Below, piece by piece: positions 1 through 10,768 of a stretch of 64,000 nucleotides of DNA. The stretch covers positions 53,616,680 to 53,680,679 of the forward strand of contig CM071935.1 in assembly GCA_016081115.2 (NCBI GenBank), read 5' to 3'. Below the pieces are notes generated by a model that was not told where the DNA came from, did no database searches, and was given only the letters and a program-made list of their open reading frames with translations. The position numbers and the translations under genes were made by a program. Every line of letters begins with the position of its first letter. The first letter of the stretch is position 1. Source of the DNA: Rehmannia glutinosa (taxonomy: Eukaryota; Streptophyta; Magnoliopsida; Lamiales; Orobanchaceae).

Positions 1-133
1 TCATTATCAACATGAGATCAATGTCACTGTTAACCTATAATATGAGCAGTTTAAGCACCCAATCAATTTTATAATATAAATGAATGTTATAATGAAGCAC
101 ATAATTAAAAAATCAGAATTATAGAAAGGACAC
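1..133 (-). other. TOM2A-like gene, part of intron 2
   Basis: AT-rich sequence with stops in all minus-strand frames following exon 2. No third exon is seen before the window edge. Confidence 0.5.
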
Positions 134-233
134 ACAAGTCAGGCAGCACCCATTCCGTGTAGCCGTTCCAATGCAACCGCAACAAGCAATGAAAAGAACA
201 ACCGCACCAATGCCAGTGAAAAGATAAATAAAC
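134..233 (-). CDS. TOM2A-like: TOM2A-like tetraspanin, exon 2
   Basis: The exon follows an acceptor (ATTACAG, exon starts at 233) and completes the split Trp codon. It reads FIYLFTGIGAVVLFIACCGC, then IGTATRNGCCLTC. This is the second membrane helix and the Cys-rich cytoplasmic loop of TOM2A-type tetraspanins, which confirms the exon order. The 3' boundary at 134 uses a GTGTCC donor, since the frame soon meets a stop in the intron; a donor two bases earlier in the transcript (TGTGTG, last exon base 136) is also possible. The remaining exons, with the large extracellular loop and helices 3 and 4, lie left of the window. Too short for ordinary ORF calling; found by reading the minus strand for the expected continuation of exon 1. 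Confidence 0.8.
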
Positions 234-1719
234 CTGTAATTAGTGCATGTGAGGTCAACATAATCATTCCTGGAAACAAATATCAACTAAGAGGCGAACG
301 CATGCAACTTTATCATTCTTGTTTGAGAAAACCTGATTATAAGAAGCCTAAATTTGCCAAATGGCTTTCGTTTCAATAAACAAACAATGAAAATAGTCAA
401 TTCATTAAGCAGTTATAACAGTGCAGACACATTTTCAACTCGAACAACTATAATAGTAGACAATAGATATGGCTTGTTCACTCTGTGGGACAACTCAAAT
501 CACTGTCAGACATAATACATCTGGCTTGTTCACAGCATCTGACACAACCTATTCACCAGTACGACTATGCCAGCTATAGCTGATTGAATTGAGGAAGGAG
601 GCAGAAACTAGAATCCCTCTCCCTCCAGAAAAGCACATACATCTCAAACACCAGATGTAAAAAGAAGGGACAAAAACTGTGTTCTGAATTCTCTAAATGA
701 GAGCTTGCATGGCAAACACTAAAGACACAAAATACAGCCAAATTATACGCATTAAGTAGGATAATGCAATTAATAATTACTTAGATTAAAAAGAATCATA
801 TCCTCTGATTTTGAATACAAGAACGGACAATGAAACGCAATAACTAATTTTCATCAACTATGTAATTTCCCCCCCTAACAAATAGGGATCATTTCATTGG
901 GATTGTCTGAATTTAATTCAATACCCAGAAACAAATGAAATGTGATATTTGAATAAACGAAATTTATCAAAGTTGTGTTTGCATGCCTACAGATTCTTTT
1001 CCCTTTCAACACCAAATTGTTAAATAAAAAAAATTCCTTGGGCGTTCTCCTCAAAATTCAAGATGCGCATCGATCCCAAAGGTCAACAAAATGAAAAAAG
1101 ATTTAAAATCAAACAGGCACCTTGATCAAACCTTAGAAACAAAACAATGATTCCCTGACAAATCATTGAAAATAACATGATATTGAAATACTTACAACTC
1201 ATGTAAGAGGAAAAGGTACCAGTTCCACTAATAACGTGTGAAAAAACGTGTGTGGAGATTCTAATTCGTGCATGAAAATAATAGATCGTCAGGACCTTAC
1301 ACAGTTTTAGAATTTAGAAAGGAAAATTACAAACAAAAAGGATTACACAACAGCCAACAGAAAAAAACTTGATATATTGTTTCACTATAGTAATTTGAGA
1401 GAAGCTGTTGTATTGCGACTACAGACTAACTCAATCTGCAGAGAAATCAACTGCCCTATAAATCAATAGCAAGAACCAATTTGAACTTGACTCAACCTCT
1501 TTTAAGCCTCTCCACTTTATGAAACACAAGTGATGCAAAAACTCAGAGTTATTAAGAATTCTTCCACAATTCTTATATAAATGCACACAATAGCAGAACA
1601 TATTTCCTTATTCTAAGATTCTAAAACACGTATGCATAGGAAGAGAATCATGAAAACATTAAGTTATCTTTCCCGTGGAACATGAAAACAATGTAGAGAT
1701 GAGTCATCGTTCTTCATAC
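234..1719 (-). other. TOM2A-like gene, intron 1
   Basis: A 1,486-base AT-rich stretch bounded on the minus strand by a GTATG donor (1719) and an ATTACAG acceptor (234). Both sides rejoin a Trp codon in phase. No coding block, RNA gene or transposon end was recognised inside it. Confidence 0.75.
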
Positions 1720-1958
1720 CATGCCTTTGGAAGTTTGTCAAAAATGCTATCAGCCAAAGACACAGCTAATAGCATGGGCCGACCCATCTGTACAAACTCC
1801 CCACTTGAGGGGGAAATGGGTTCATCATCGTTGGTTGAAGCAGCATTTTTATACTCCACAAAAAGGTATACGCCATACCCGATCATCGCCAAACCCACCA
1901 GAATTAACAAGAAGTTCAAAACCTTCAAGAGGCACTCCCAGAATCCCCTACACGCCAT
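1720..1958 (-). CDS. TOM2A-like: TOM2A-like tetraspanin, exon 1 (start exon)
   Basis: Reading leftward from the ATG at 1958, the exon encodes about 80 residues beginning MACRGFWECLLKVLNFLLIL. A first membrane helix (roughly residues 10-33) is followed by a short loop and the block GRPMLLAVSLADSIFDKLPKAW. This opening is characteristic of plant TOM2A and its homologues, four-helix tetraspanin-type proteins of the vacuolar membrane that support tobamovirus multiplication together with TOM1. The exon ends inside the Trp codon at a GTATG donor (intron begins at 1719), and exon 2 completes that codon with its first base. The reading frame is intact, so this looks like a functional host gene rather than a transposon relic. 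Family assignment is from remembered conserved sequence; the orthologue cannot be fixed without a search. Confidence 0.85.
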
Positions 1959-2560
1959 TCTCTACAATAACTACGGCACAAATTTCCTCTATATACTCTT
2001 TAAAGAAGATGGTTTCTTCTCATACATTAACTCAACCCCTCCGTTTCCTGCAAAGCAACTAGCCAAATTAATTGTTCATACATAATTGAAATTTCAGTAG
2101 AAAAGGCATAGGGAATGAATACTCTGGCCCCCCCAAAAAAAGGCAAAGAAGTTGTTCCTAACAAGTTATACATAGCTAATTACACTCTAGTTCCAATAGT
2201 TTTTCCAGTGATAATTTTTCAAGGCCGTCAAATTAATAACGAAATTACACCGACTACATCAATGAATGTGAATATAGAAAAGAATGAAAGAAAAAAAAGC
2301 TGGATCAAAAATATTAATCCACAAAGCAAGCAGATAATGGATGCGAATTCTGCATCAGCAAAGTGAATTATGGTGCAACGCACCTTGAAGATTAAATACT
2401 TTGAACATAGTAAAACAATGGGGAAAAAATCAATAGAAAAACTTTAATGAAGCGTTTAAATTGAATAGATAGTGATATATCAGAGCTTACGGAACAATAG
2501 CGTGCAATTGTAGATCAAAGAAACCCAGGAGAGACCAGGAGAGAGAGAGAGATTGGGGAA
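1959..2560 (-). other. 5' leader of the TOM2A-like gene with a leader intron
   Basis: Upstream of the start codon there is a good acceptor (TTTGCAG, intron ends at 2048) and further upstream a donor (CC/GTAAGC, intron starts at 2490), predicting a 443-base intron in the untranslated leader. The outer leader exon (2491 to about 2560) contains a CT run (GAGAGAGAGAGAG on the plus strand near 2540-2553), common in plant 5' UTRs. The transcription start is not identified. Leader introns often raise expression in plants, but no regulatory effect can be read from the sequence. Confidence 0.5.
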
Positions 2561-2929
2561 TGAAACGGCAGGATGAGCGGTGTAAAGTAATAAGGTCAAA
2601 CTGGCTTTTGCGCTGTCGCCATTATCGACAGATAGCACATTTTTCTTTTTAATTTACTGTTGTCTGTTAAATATAAATAAATCAAATTATTAATAGAAAC
2701 ATCCACAGGTGAGGCTCGGCCGCTCGGGGCTCCAGCTGCCAGCTGGTGCTGGCATCACCAATTCACCATAAGATAATCTTGGACGAAATTTTTGGTAATT
2801 GTGCTTTTATACCCTCGTATTATACTATTTTGCACGTTAGACCTTTCAATTCTAAATCTGCCATTTTGCCTCTTGAATCGAGTTGATATTTACATAATGC
2901 TCCCCAGTCTTAGACTTTTTATTTCTTAA
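2561..2929. other. Intergenic region, probable promoter side of the TOM2A-like gene
   Basis: Non-coding, AT-rich. No convincing TATA box at a defined distance, and no transposon end. A GC-rich patch lies at 2710-2750. Confidence 0.3.
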
Positions 2930-3405
2930 CTAGTTTTTGACCATTGTATTCAATTATATAAATATACAATCTATATGTAATATAAAAAACTCTTATATAT
3001 ATAAAAAAATCATGTATCATATTACATATATGTTGTATAGACACGCCAGTTAGCTACTTCTCATATTGTTTGACATGTACTTTTCTGATTGTCTCATATA
3101 TTCTGTCCCCAACAATGAATATATTTAAATTTAAAATTAACATTAGCTAACTGGTTTCATTTGCATTTGCATGATTATAAACAAACAAATAAGTATATTG
3201 TCATACCTCATCATCATAGATAACACACTCCATACTGTGTATTTGTGTTTTGTCGTTAGACGCTGACCTCTTATAGATATGCACAAGCGGACTTTCATAG
3301 CCCACTATGTTTTTCATCATATTTAAGTTTTTGGTAAGGGTCAACATTGGGGTCATTTTTTTAGATTGAAAGTTAATTTCTTATGTGATGATTTTCGATA
3401 AAATC
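2930..3405 (-). mobile_element. Decayed Helitron-like copy, family 2
   Basis: On the minus strand a CTAG/T terminus (2930-2933) resembles the end of the copy at 4546. The body (about 3080-3350) shares ordered blocks with 4600-4900: GACATGTNC near a TTTTCTGAT stretch, CATACCTCA, TGTATTTGT and a run ending in TTTAAGTTT or TTTAGATTC. The terminal hairpin has decayed and the 5' end is not defined. Confidence 0.35.
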
Positions 3406-4545
3406 TGTAACATCCCAATTTCACAAAATAACAATATATGATTTATAAAGTGTTAAAAACACGCCAAAGCTTGAATAACGCATTTAAAGAGACCAATAAT
3501 ATTACGACTTGTCCAACAAAATATGAAATAATCATAAAAATATGTCTTAAAAATTTAAAACAAAATCCAAAAGGAAAGAAGATGTCAAGTCTCGTGCATC
3601 ATTAAATAAAATAAGGGGCCTTTTAAATTCCTTGATCGACTTCCACCGTTCCCTCTGCGCACGCTCCGACTCCTTCATTCATCTGTGAAAATTATACATG
3701 GGGTGAGCATTCAACAGCCCAGTGGGGACGCATTGTCTAAATTAAATACACAAGTATAATCATTATTGCATACACATCTATGATTTTCATGCTTTGATCA
3801 TACAATTCCTGGAGGCCAACTGTGGGTGTACAATTAAGTACAATCATGTATGTACAATTAAGTACCTTTGTGCCATGTCATGTTTAACGTGCCCATACAT
3901 ATAACAATCATACAATGCATTTAAAATAGACGATAAGCAGTAAACCCCACCTTGAATGCAGTAGCTTCGTGAAAATAAATGTAAGTGTGAAAGACTAGAA
4001 TTCAGGTTCCTCGTCTCCTTTCTTTTCTTTTTTTTTTCCAGCGACGTGGTGGCACTAACCGGAGGTGATGACTCATCTCCATCTCCCCTCTATTTCGTCT
4101 ATTTCTTCTTGGTTTTTATCTTTGGGTTTTGGTTTTGGAGGTTAGGGTTTGAGAACATGGTAGCCATGGTGGGGGTGCCGATGGCAGAACACGGCGACGA
4201 CGGTGGAGCACATTGGCAGTAGTTTTTTTTTAGGGAGAAGAAGAATACTAATTTACCTTCTTGCTTGGTGTAGGAAAATGTGAAGAATAACCCTAATGAG
4301 GCTTTCAATTTATAGGCCAAGGGTTCAAAGAATATATGGTAAGAGATCTTGCTGGAATTTTCATGTCAAATATCTTGATTTTCATACTTTAATGCATATT
4401 TGATTTCTTTCCTTTATTAAAATGATTTTCCTTTATTCTGGAAATAAAATTAGAAATTAAATCCCTAAATTAGGAAATTTAGGGTTTCGAAAATTCTAAA
4501 TCATTCACAAAATTAGTTCTAATTAAACCCTAATTTTATCCCCAA
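3406..4545. repeat. Unclassified repeat, possibly an old gypsy-type LTR
   Basis: The stretch opens with TGTAACATCCCAATTTC (about 3407), a start typical of plant Ty3/gypsy LTRs, and includes an ACATGGGGTGAGC block near 3700 that recurs in plant repeats. No matching second LTR, primer binding site or coding domain was found. Nothing in the interval looks like a gene; the 73-residue minus ORF at 4099-4320 has no recognisable domain. Confidence 0.25.
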
Positions 4546-5000
4546 CTAGTCTTTTGCCCGTGCGATGCCCGGTTGTATATATGTGAGGCATCCATTTTAT
4601 ACTGTGACATGTGCATTTTTCTGATAGTTCTACGAATTCTATGTCATACATTGTAATGATTTAATATAACATCAAACAATAGACATGTTTAATTTTTTTT
4701 TATTGATAAAGTCAAAAGGCGAAAAAATATCATACCTCAAAATCATGAAAAAAATACATTCAAGTCTATGTATTTGTATTCGATCTTTTAAATTTATTTT
4801 TCATAAAATTGCACAGATGCACCTTCATCGTCCATTTCGTTTTAGTCATGTTTAGATTCCTAATAAGTGTGAAAGTATGTGTCATACTCTCATATTTTAA
4901 AAAAATTATTGTGGGGGTTTTTTTATTGTATTATTTGAAATTTTCAATTATTATATTCTATTCGTGTTCTCATATTTGGTATTTTTAAATTGTGCGATGC
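4546..5000 (-). mobile_element. Helitron-like copy, family 2, truncated
   Basis: Read on the minus strand, the end is CCGGGC-ATC-GCACGG hairpin, eight bases (GCAAAAGA), then CTAG next to T. That is the layout of a Helitron 3' terminus: short hairpin, short spacer, CTRR, insertion next to T. The copy extends rightward on the map and appears cut off where copia sequence starts at about 5005. It is non-coding. Confidence 0.5.
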
Positions 5001-5004
5001 ATTA

Positions 5005-7036
5005 CAGAGTCGGCACCAATTACAGAAGATGTTCACAAATCTCAGAGCCTAGTCAGTGAAATGACGGCTCCTATGAGATTTAACTTCGATGATGAGCCAA
5101 CTCCACAAGTCTCATCATCATCCATGAAGCTGATGATACAGCAGAGGACCAGGTAATTCATTTAGAAAAATCTCGAAAGACCGGAAGGAAGCTGCTCGCA
5201 TACCGTGAGGCTCGATCACCGGGCAAACCATCACCAATGCCCCAGGTGAACCGAAATCATCTGTGGCAGCTCCCATAGTCTGCGCAGAATAACGACTCCA
5301 CCCGGGCTCGATCCACAGCTCCCACAAACCGTGAAAATCGCGAATGAAGCCGCCACAATGAGGCACGGGAGATGAGTCATCGCAGGCACAAAATCAACAA
5401 GACATCCCATATGTGCGCGATGATGTCTTTCAAGACATGTTTCCCTTCACCAAGAACCTGTCTAAATTAGAAGAAGAGACAACTGCTGAACAAAGGAGAT
5501 ACATTGTATGAGAAGATCCCATCATTCCCACCGACACAATTGTTCCAGTAGACTTTAATTTCGATGCAGAATGGCCGGCAGCTGAATCGGGCGAGGCAGC
5601 TGAGATTCGTGAAGTCTTCAAGAAGATCTATGAGGATATTGAGCAGATAGAAAGACATCAGGCCTCTCTAGATTTACGTCTGGACAATCGTGATGCCACT
5701 CTCACAGCTGATTTGAGAGGGATCGTGGTGCGGATTAGGGAATGGACTCAACAGCAGACTGCGATGAGAATCGAGCAAGTACGCTATTTCAAAGCCCTAT
5801 ATGGAAAAATTCTCATATGGAGTGCAGATAACTCCATGATCAGGCAAAGGATGAAGGAGTATATTGAAAGGTTAAACCAGTCTCACAAGACAGATATGGA
5901 GATGCTGCAACAATTTCACAAGAATGAAATTCTAAGACTCGAGAATGCCATGAATGACAAATTCAGCATTCTCATGGCTGAAATGAAGCTAGTCACAACC
6001 GAGTCGAAGGCAACTCGTTCAGAATTTCGGGCCACATATGATACAAAGGACTCAAGCACAACTCTACGATCGTGATGGATTTTATCCTAAGAGTATGTTC
6101 CCTGGGGTTCCTCTATCTTTTGATGATGCCAAAAAGGGGGAAGATGAGCTCCTCAAGGGATTAAAAGAAGAGAAGTTGAAGAAAAATGCAGCTGAGAAGA
6201 AAACCGCAGCTGAAAAGAAAGATGCAGTTGAGAGGGAATGAAGTTCAAAGCAATTACAATTGATGTATGCTGAGACCCCTCAGCAAGGACATGTTACTGC
6301 CTCCATTCTGAGCAAACTCCCTGTGACCCTACCAATTGAGCACTCTGTTGTGTCAATGGCAGACAAAAGGAAGATTATTGAAGCAGGGTTTGAGGAGTTC
6401 TCTCAAAAGCAGGATGCTCGTGTTCATGAAATAATGAAACAATATGGTGGTCTTTCAGCTGGAAAGGATCAGGATGCGATACCTGATGATGGATCTGAGC
6501 CTAGATCGGTTGAATAGTTCAAAACACTCGAATCAGAAGGCTAGTTCCAAGGAATGGCTCTAGCTCAAGCCTGAGATTTGTATTGGGAGAAAGAAGCTGA
6601 TAAGCAACAGTCATCTAGCAGTCACTCAGCTGGAAAGCAGAAGACTCCAATGCAGTACACTCTAAGAGGCGGAAGAGCTGAGTCAGGAAGGGGAAGAAGT
6701 GGTGGTGGAAGAGGTTCTCTACCTTGACCAAAACCCAAGGACATAGAATATGTAGATCCTGACAAGAAAGGTTTGATCTACTGGGCTGAATATGATCATC
6801 TAGCCAATCGAGAAATGGCAAGGAAGAACGCTAAGGCAGTAAGAAGACAAGAAGAAGATAATGAAAGGCAAACACGAGAATGGCTCGCGAGGAAGCAAAG
6901 GGATTATGCTTCCAAACGGGCCTATGAAAAGAAGAAAAGAAGGGAAGAAGAAGAGAAAAAGAGAAAAAGAGCTGATGATGATGAGGAGCACAGGAGAGCT
7001 GAAGAAGAAAGATGAAGGAAGCATCGAAGGCGTTGA
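5005..7036 (+). pseudogene. 3' ORF of a copia element, C-terminal part (copy A')
   Basis: This matches 30295-32337 of element A from its first bases. It encodes the back part of the large additional ORF: the block beginning (V)RDDVFQDMFPFTKNL, a long coiled-coil stretch (about 5640-6050, DLRLDNRDATLTADLRGIV onward), FDDAKKGEDELLKG, a Gly/Arg-rich stretch, then EYVDPDKKGLIYWAEYDHLA and a Lys/Arg/Glu-rich tail ending at 7036. Several stops break it, among them TGA at 5509-5511 where A has CGA, TGA at 6725-6727 where A has CGA, and TGA at 6572-6574 where element B has TGG. Stretches at 5200-5360 differ from A in short blocks rather than single bases. It has no start and cannot make the protein. 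Confidence 0.8.
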
Positions 7037-7339
7037 AGTGTTGCTGCGAACCCCTTCGTGTATCACTATTGTAAATACATTCATGTAAGTCGTCTGTAAT
7101 ATACTTAGTGAATTTCCCGTAATTTTTCACTCTGTATGTATTCTTGTATCTTAGCTTAGATATGTATATTGCTCTAATAAGGAATGCTCTGATACCAAAT
7201 GTAAACAGCTATGTAAAAGACAAGAATGCTATGATCAATAAAACGATCTATTTTAAGTATACATTCTTTGTTACTGCATTGTTTGTATGTATCTTTGTTG
7301 TTTATGTTTTGTTGAATGTATTTAAGTTTTGGCATCATC
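7037..7339 (+). other. Non-coding 3' region between the 3' ORF and LTR1
   Basis: About 300 bases matching 32338-32640 of element A. No coding potential; leads into the purine tract. Confidence 0.6.
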
Positions 7340-7353
7340 AAAAAGGGGGAAAT
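7340..7353 (+). other. Polypurine tract before LTR1
   Basis: AAAAAGGGGGAAAT directly precedes the LTR start TGTTAG and follows CATCATC. Purine tracts of this form are the plus-strand primer sites of Sirevirus-type copia elements. Confidence 0.85.
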
Positions 7354-8677
7354 TGTTAGAAAAATTTATTGAGTAGATTTTGATGATACCATGTAAAACT
7401 TAAACTAGAAAGTTGGCACCCCTATTTTCCTTGTAATTTGTATTGTAATAAAATAGGGCTGAGAAAGCTGAGTCAAGTCAGCTATGCCAAGGAATACAAG
7501 AAGTCAACTACGGACTGGATTGAAGAATCTGTTGTGTGTCAGCTGAGTATGGCCATGAAGGAAGTCAAGGACTCGACTGAAGGAGTGTCAGCCGAGGAAC
7601 AGTTGTGAGAAGTGTCAGTCAAGTTAACTCAAGAAGCCAAGTCTCAAAGTTGAAGTGACAGTTGAGTCATCCAATGACTGGAAGCTGACTTAAGTCACCT
7701 GGGGTAAAGACAGCAGTCTAGTCGAGACAACTGACTTAGATCCGTTGATTAAAGTCAAGAATATTACTCAATATAGTAATATGTCAAAGCTGTCAGGTCT
7801 AAAGTGTTAGTCCCAGAATTGTGCAAAAGGAACAAACCAATGGGAAACACTGCACCTTGTGTCAGGCACCTACTATGCTGCGAAGATATTTAATACGAGG
7901 AAATGTCAACATCAAGGACTGCAACAAGAAAAGCCAACGAACAAAAGTAACATTTGAAATTAGCCTATCTCTTCAACGGGCAAAATTTCAAACGTACACT
8001 ATAAAAGGCTGAGGAAATTAGTGAGAAAAGGTTACCTGAACCACGAACAAACAAGCATTATTCAAGCATTATTCCAAGATCTTGAGAAGTGAGCTAAAGT
8101 AGCAAGGCAAATACTACAATGAAGAAATCGAGTCGCAAGAGAAGCCACCGTGTGATCAAAGTCGCCTCCAGATCGCTCACCACTTTGTAAACTGATCTGT
8201 TACTTAGTTGATTCCTCCAGGAGTTGGAGAATAGAGGATTGGAAGAATTACCCCATCTTCGAACCTTTATAAAAACATTTGTGTCATTTACTTTCAGCAC
8301 ATTTATCTTTATGCATACTTACATTATATCTGTTGTTAGTGTTACATTGCTATCCAACTGATTAATAACCAAGTGCTAAAAATCAAGTGTTTAAAACAAA
8401 CCTAAAACAAATCAAAGGATGTTAAGTCTTCCCCTGATAAAACCAAACCAGCCAAGTTAACTTTAGGTTAAACAACCGAGTTATTCTATCAACAGCTCTA
8501 TCGAGTCTGTTGAGTGGCTAACTTAGCTGAATAACCAACTTAGCTGTCCCTCAAGGACACAACTATTTGAGTCAACTCTATTGTAACTTTAAAAGGACTA
8601 AAATCAAAAATTTGGTAAGGTTTATTCAACCCTCCACCCCCCTTCTAAACCTTACTTCACACCCCTTGGGACCTACA
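7354..8677 (+). repeat. LTR1 of the A subfamily
   Basis: Runs from TGTTAG to CCTACA, bounded by a purine tract on the left and a primer binding site on the right. It is 1,324 bases, about 200 shorter than LTR2, because of an internal deletion near 8067-8078 where LTR2 holds the block 33367-33580. It serves both as the 3' LTR of copy A' and the 5' LTR of A. The U3 part is dense in AGTCAA and CAGCTG-like words; a TATA box lies at 8000. Confidence 0.9.
8000..8007 (+). promoter_or_regulatory. TATA box in LTR1
   Basis: TATAAAAG in a context (CAC before, GCTGAGGAAA after) that recurs in LTR2 at 33296, in B's LTR (minus, 9815-9822) and in D's LTRs (48849, 56645). Conservation across all full LTRs makes it the probable core promoter of the element RNA. 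Confidence 0.7.
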
Positions 8678-8679
8678 AG

Positions 8680-8691
8680 TGGTATCAGAGC
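8680..8691 (+). other. Primer binding site of element A
   Basis: TGGTATCAGAGC, two bases after the LTR end, complementary to the 3' end of plant initiator tRNA-Met as in most copia elements. Confidence 0.85.
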
Positions 8692-8803
8692 GGTTGGTTC
8701 ATTGAGCCTTCTGCACTGGTTACTGAATTAGATCTTTATCTTTTCAAAAAGGTTTTAAACACTTGTATTTTCAAAATCTTTCATTTTAAGCAAAGTTATT
8801 ATC

Positions 8804-8898
8804 ATGGAAGCAAATCTGACACGCATTCCTATGTTCACTGTTGAAGAAATTGATGATTGGAAAATTCGCATGCATGCTCATCTATCTGCATTACATGA
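8804..8898 (+). pseudogene. Element A gag, N-terminal fragment
   Basis: Starts at ATG 8804 and encodes MEANLTRIPMFTVEEIDDWK, then about 11 more residues ending in HLSALHD. This matches the start of B's gag (minus, from 21227). It stops where element B is inserted. The rest of the gag resumes at 21457; about 110 codons between the two parts are missing. The opening resembles the UBN2/DUF4219-type gag of Sirevirus and related copia elements, which forms the virus-like particle. Confidence 0.8.
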
Positions 8899-10470
8899 TG
8901 TAGGTCCCAAGGGGTGTAAGTAAGGTTTAGAAGGGGGGTTGAATAAACCTTACCAATTTTTCGATTTTAGTCCTTTTAAAATATTACAGAGTTAACACAA
9001 CCAGCTAAGTCCTTGAGGGGCAACTAAGTTGGTTATTCAAATAGAGTTAGCCACTCAATGCACTTCGATAGAGCCGTTGATAGAATAACTCAACTGTTTA
9101 ACCTGAAACTTAACTTGGTTGTGTTGAGTTTTTCAGCGGAAGACTTAACACCCTTTGATTTGTTTTAAACTTGTTTTAACACTTGATTTTAGCACTTAGT
9201 TAATCATCAGCTAGATAACAATTTATCAGCATATATAAATAAGTATGCAGAAATAAAAGTGTTGAAATGTAAATGACATAAATAATTTTTATAGAGATTC
9301 GAAGATAGGGTAATTCTTCTAATCCTCTCTTCTCCAACTCCTGGAGGAATCCACTAAGTAATGATCAGTTCACAAAGTGGTTAACAGTCTAGAGACAAGT
9401 CTTAATCACACAAACGACTTGCTCCTTGGACTCGATCCTAGAGATGCCTTGGTCACACAACTAGCTTCTCGCCTGACTCAGCTTCTTCACAGGGCAACTG
9501 CCTTGCTACTTCAGCTCACTTTCTCAAGCTTCTTGGATTTGATCACGAAGCCCTCCAATAACTTGATATTAGTTCGACCTTGAACCTTCCTACAATCCTC
9601 CTTGGAAAGTAGACCCCTTTGATTCTTCAAAAGTTTCCTCTTCAACATTTGAAGTTATCTTTCCTTCACAAACTTTGTGTTGGATTGATGTCCTTCGAGA
9701 TTTAGGCTTGAGGATTTTGCTTGAATATCTTGAGAATATTTTGCGAGTTACTGATTTGAATAATGCTTGCTCGTTCGTGGTTCAAGTAACCTTTTCTCAA
9801 TGAGATTCCTCAGCCTTTTATAGTGAACTTTCAAAAATCTGCCCGTTGAAGAGAGAGGCTGATTTTCAAAAGTCACTTGTGTTCATTGACTTGTCTTGTT
9901 GCAGTCCTTGATGTTGATATTTCCTCGTAGTTAATATCTTGCAGCATTGCAAACAGTATCGGCGATTGGTGTAGTGCTTCCCATTGGTTTGTTCCTTTTG
10001 CACACAACTGGAACTAACACTTTATCTCTGACAACTTTAACAGGTTACTACTCTGAGTAACATTCTTGACTTTCATCAATGGATCTTGTTCAGTTGTCTT
10101 GACTTGACTGCAGTCTTTTATTCCCCGGTGACTTGAGTTGGCTTCCAATATTTGGATGAATCATCTGTCACTTCAACTTGAGACTTGGCTTCTTGAGTTG
10201 ACTTGAGTGACTCTTCATACAGCTATTTCACAGCTGATACACCTTCAGTCGAGTTCTTGAATTCTCTTCCTTGCCATACTCAGCTGTCTTGCAGCAGAGT
10301 CTTCACTTCAGTCTTCAGTTGACTTCTTGCATTTCTAAGCAAAGCTGACTTGACTCAGCTTTTCCAGCCCTATCTATTACAATACAAATTACAAGAAAAA
10401 TGGGGTGCCAACTTTCTAGTTTAAGTTTTACATGGCATTCATCAAAATCTACAAAATAAATTTCCCAACA
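8899..10470 (-). repeat. Element B, 3' LTR
   Basis: 1,572 bases, from TGTAGGTCCC at 8899 to CCCAACA at 10470 (so TGTTGGG to CCTACA on the minus strand). It lacks the deletion seen in LTR1. Confidence 0.9.
9815..9822 (-). promoter_or_regulatory. TATA box in B's 3' LTR
   Basis: CTTTTATA on the plus strand, i.e. TATAAAAG, at the same relative place as in the other LTRs. Confidence 0.6.
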
Positions 10471-10472
10471 AT

Positions 10473-10484
10473 TTCCCCTTTTTT
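10473..10484 (-). other. Polypurine tract of element B
   Basis: AAAAAAGGGGAA on the minus strand abutting the 3' LTR, with ATCATC upstream, as in the other copies. Confidence 0.8.
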
Positions 10485-10768
10485 GATGATGCCAAAACTT
10501 AAAACATTAAACAACATGTAAACAACACAGATACATACGACAATGCAGTAACGAAGAATGTATGCGTAGAATCAATCATTTTATTGATCATAGCATTCTT
10601 GTCCTTTACACAGCTGTTTACAAAGTGTATCAGAGCATATTTAAATCTAAGCAATTTACAAGCGTCTATGCTAAGATACAAATACAAAATATTTTATTGA
10701 AAATACAGATGACTTACACAATAATGTATTTACAAAAGTAAAATACATGAAGGGTTCACAACAACACT
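10485..10768 (-). other. Non-coding 3' region of element B
   Basis: Corresponds to the region between the 3' ORF and the purine tract in A. No coding potential. Confidence 0.55.

Noticed and set aside
1675..2085. Plus-strand ORFs of 136 and 113 residues opposite the tetraspanin exon
   Set aside because: They are antisense to the TOM2A-like exon 1 and its leader and show no domain.
4099..4320. Minus-strand ORF of 73 residues
   Set aside because: Low-complexity Lys-rich end, no domain, lies within unclassified repeat.
8680..8691. Possible tRNA gene fragment (TGGTATCAGAG)
   Set aside because: Only the tRNA-complementary primer site of an LTR element; no cloverleaf around it. Same for 21338-21348 and 35435-35447.
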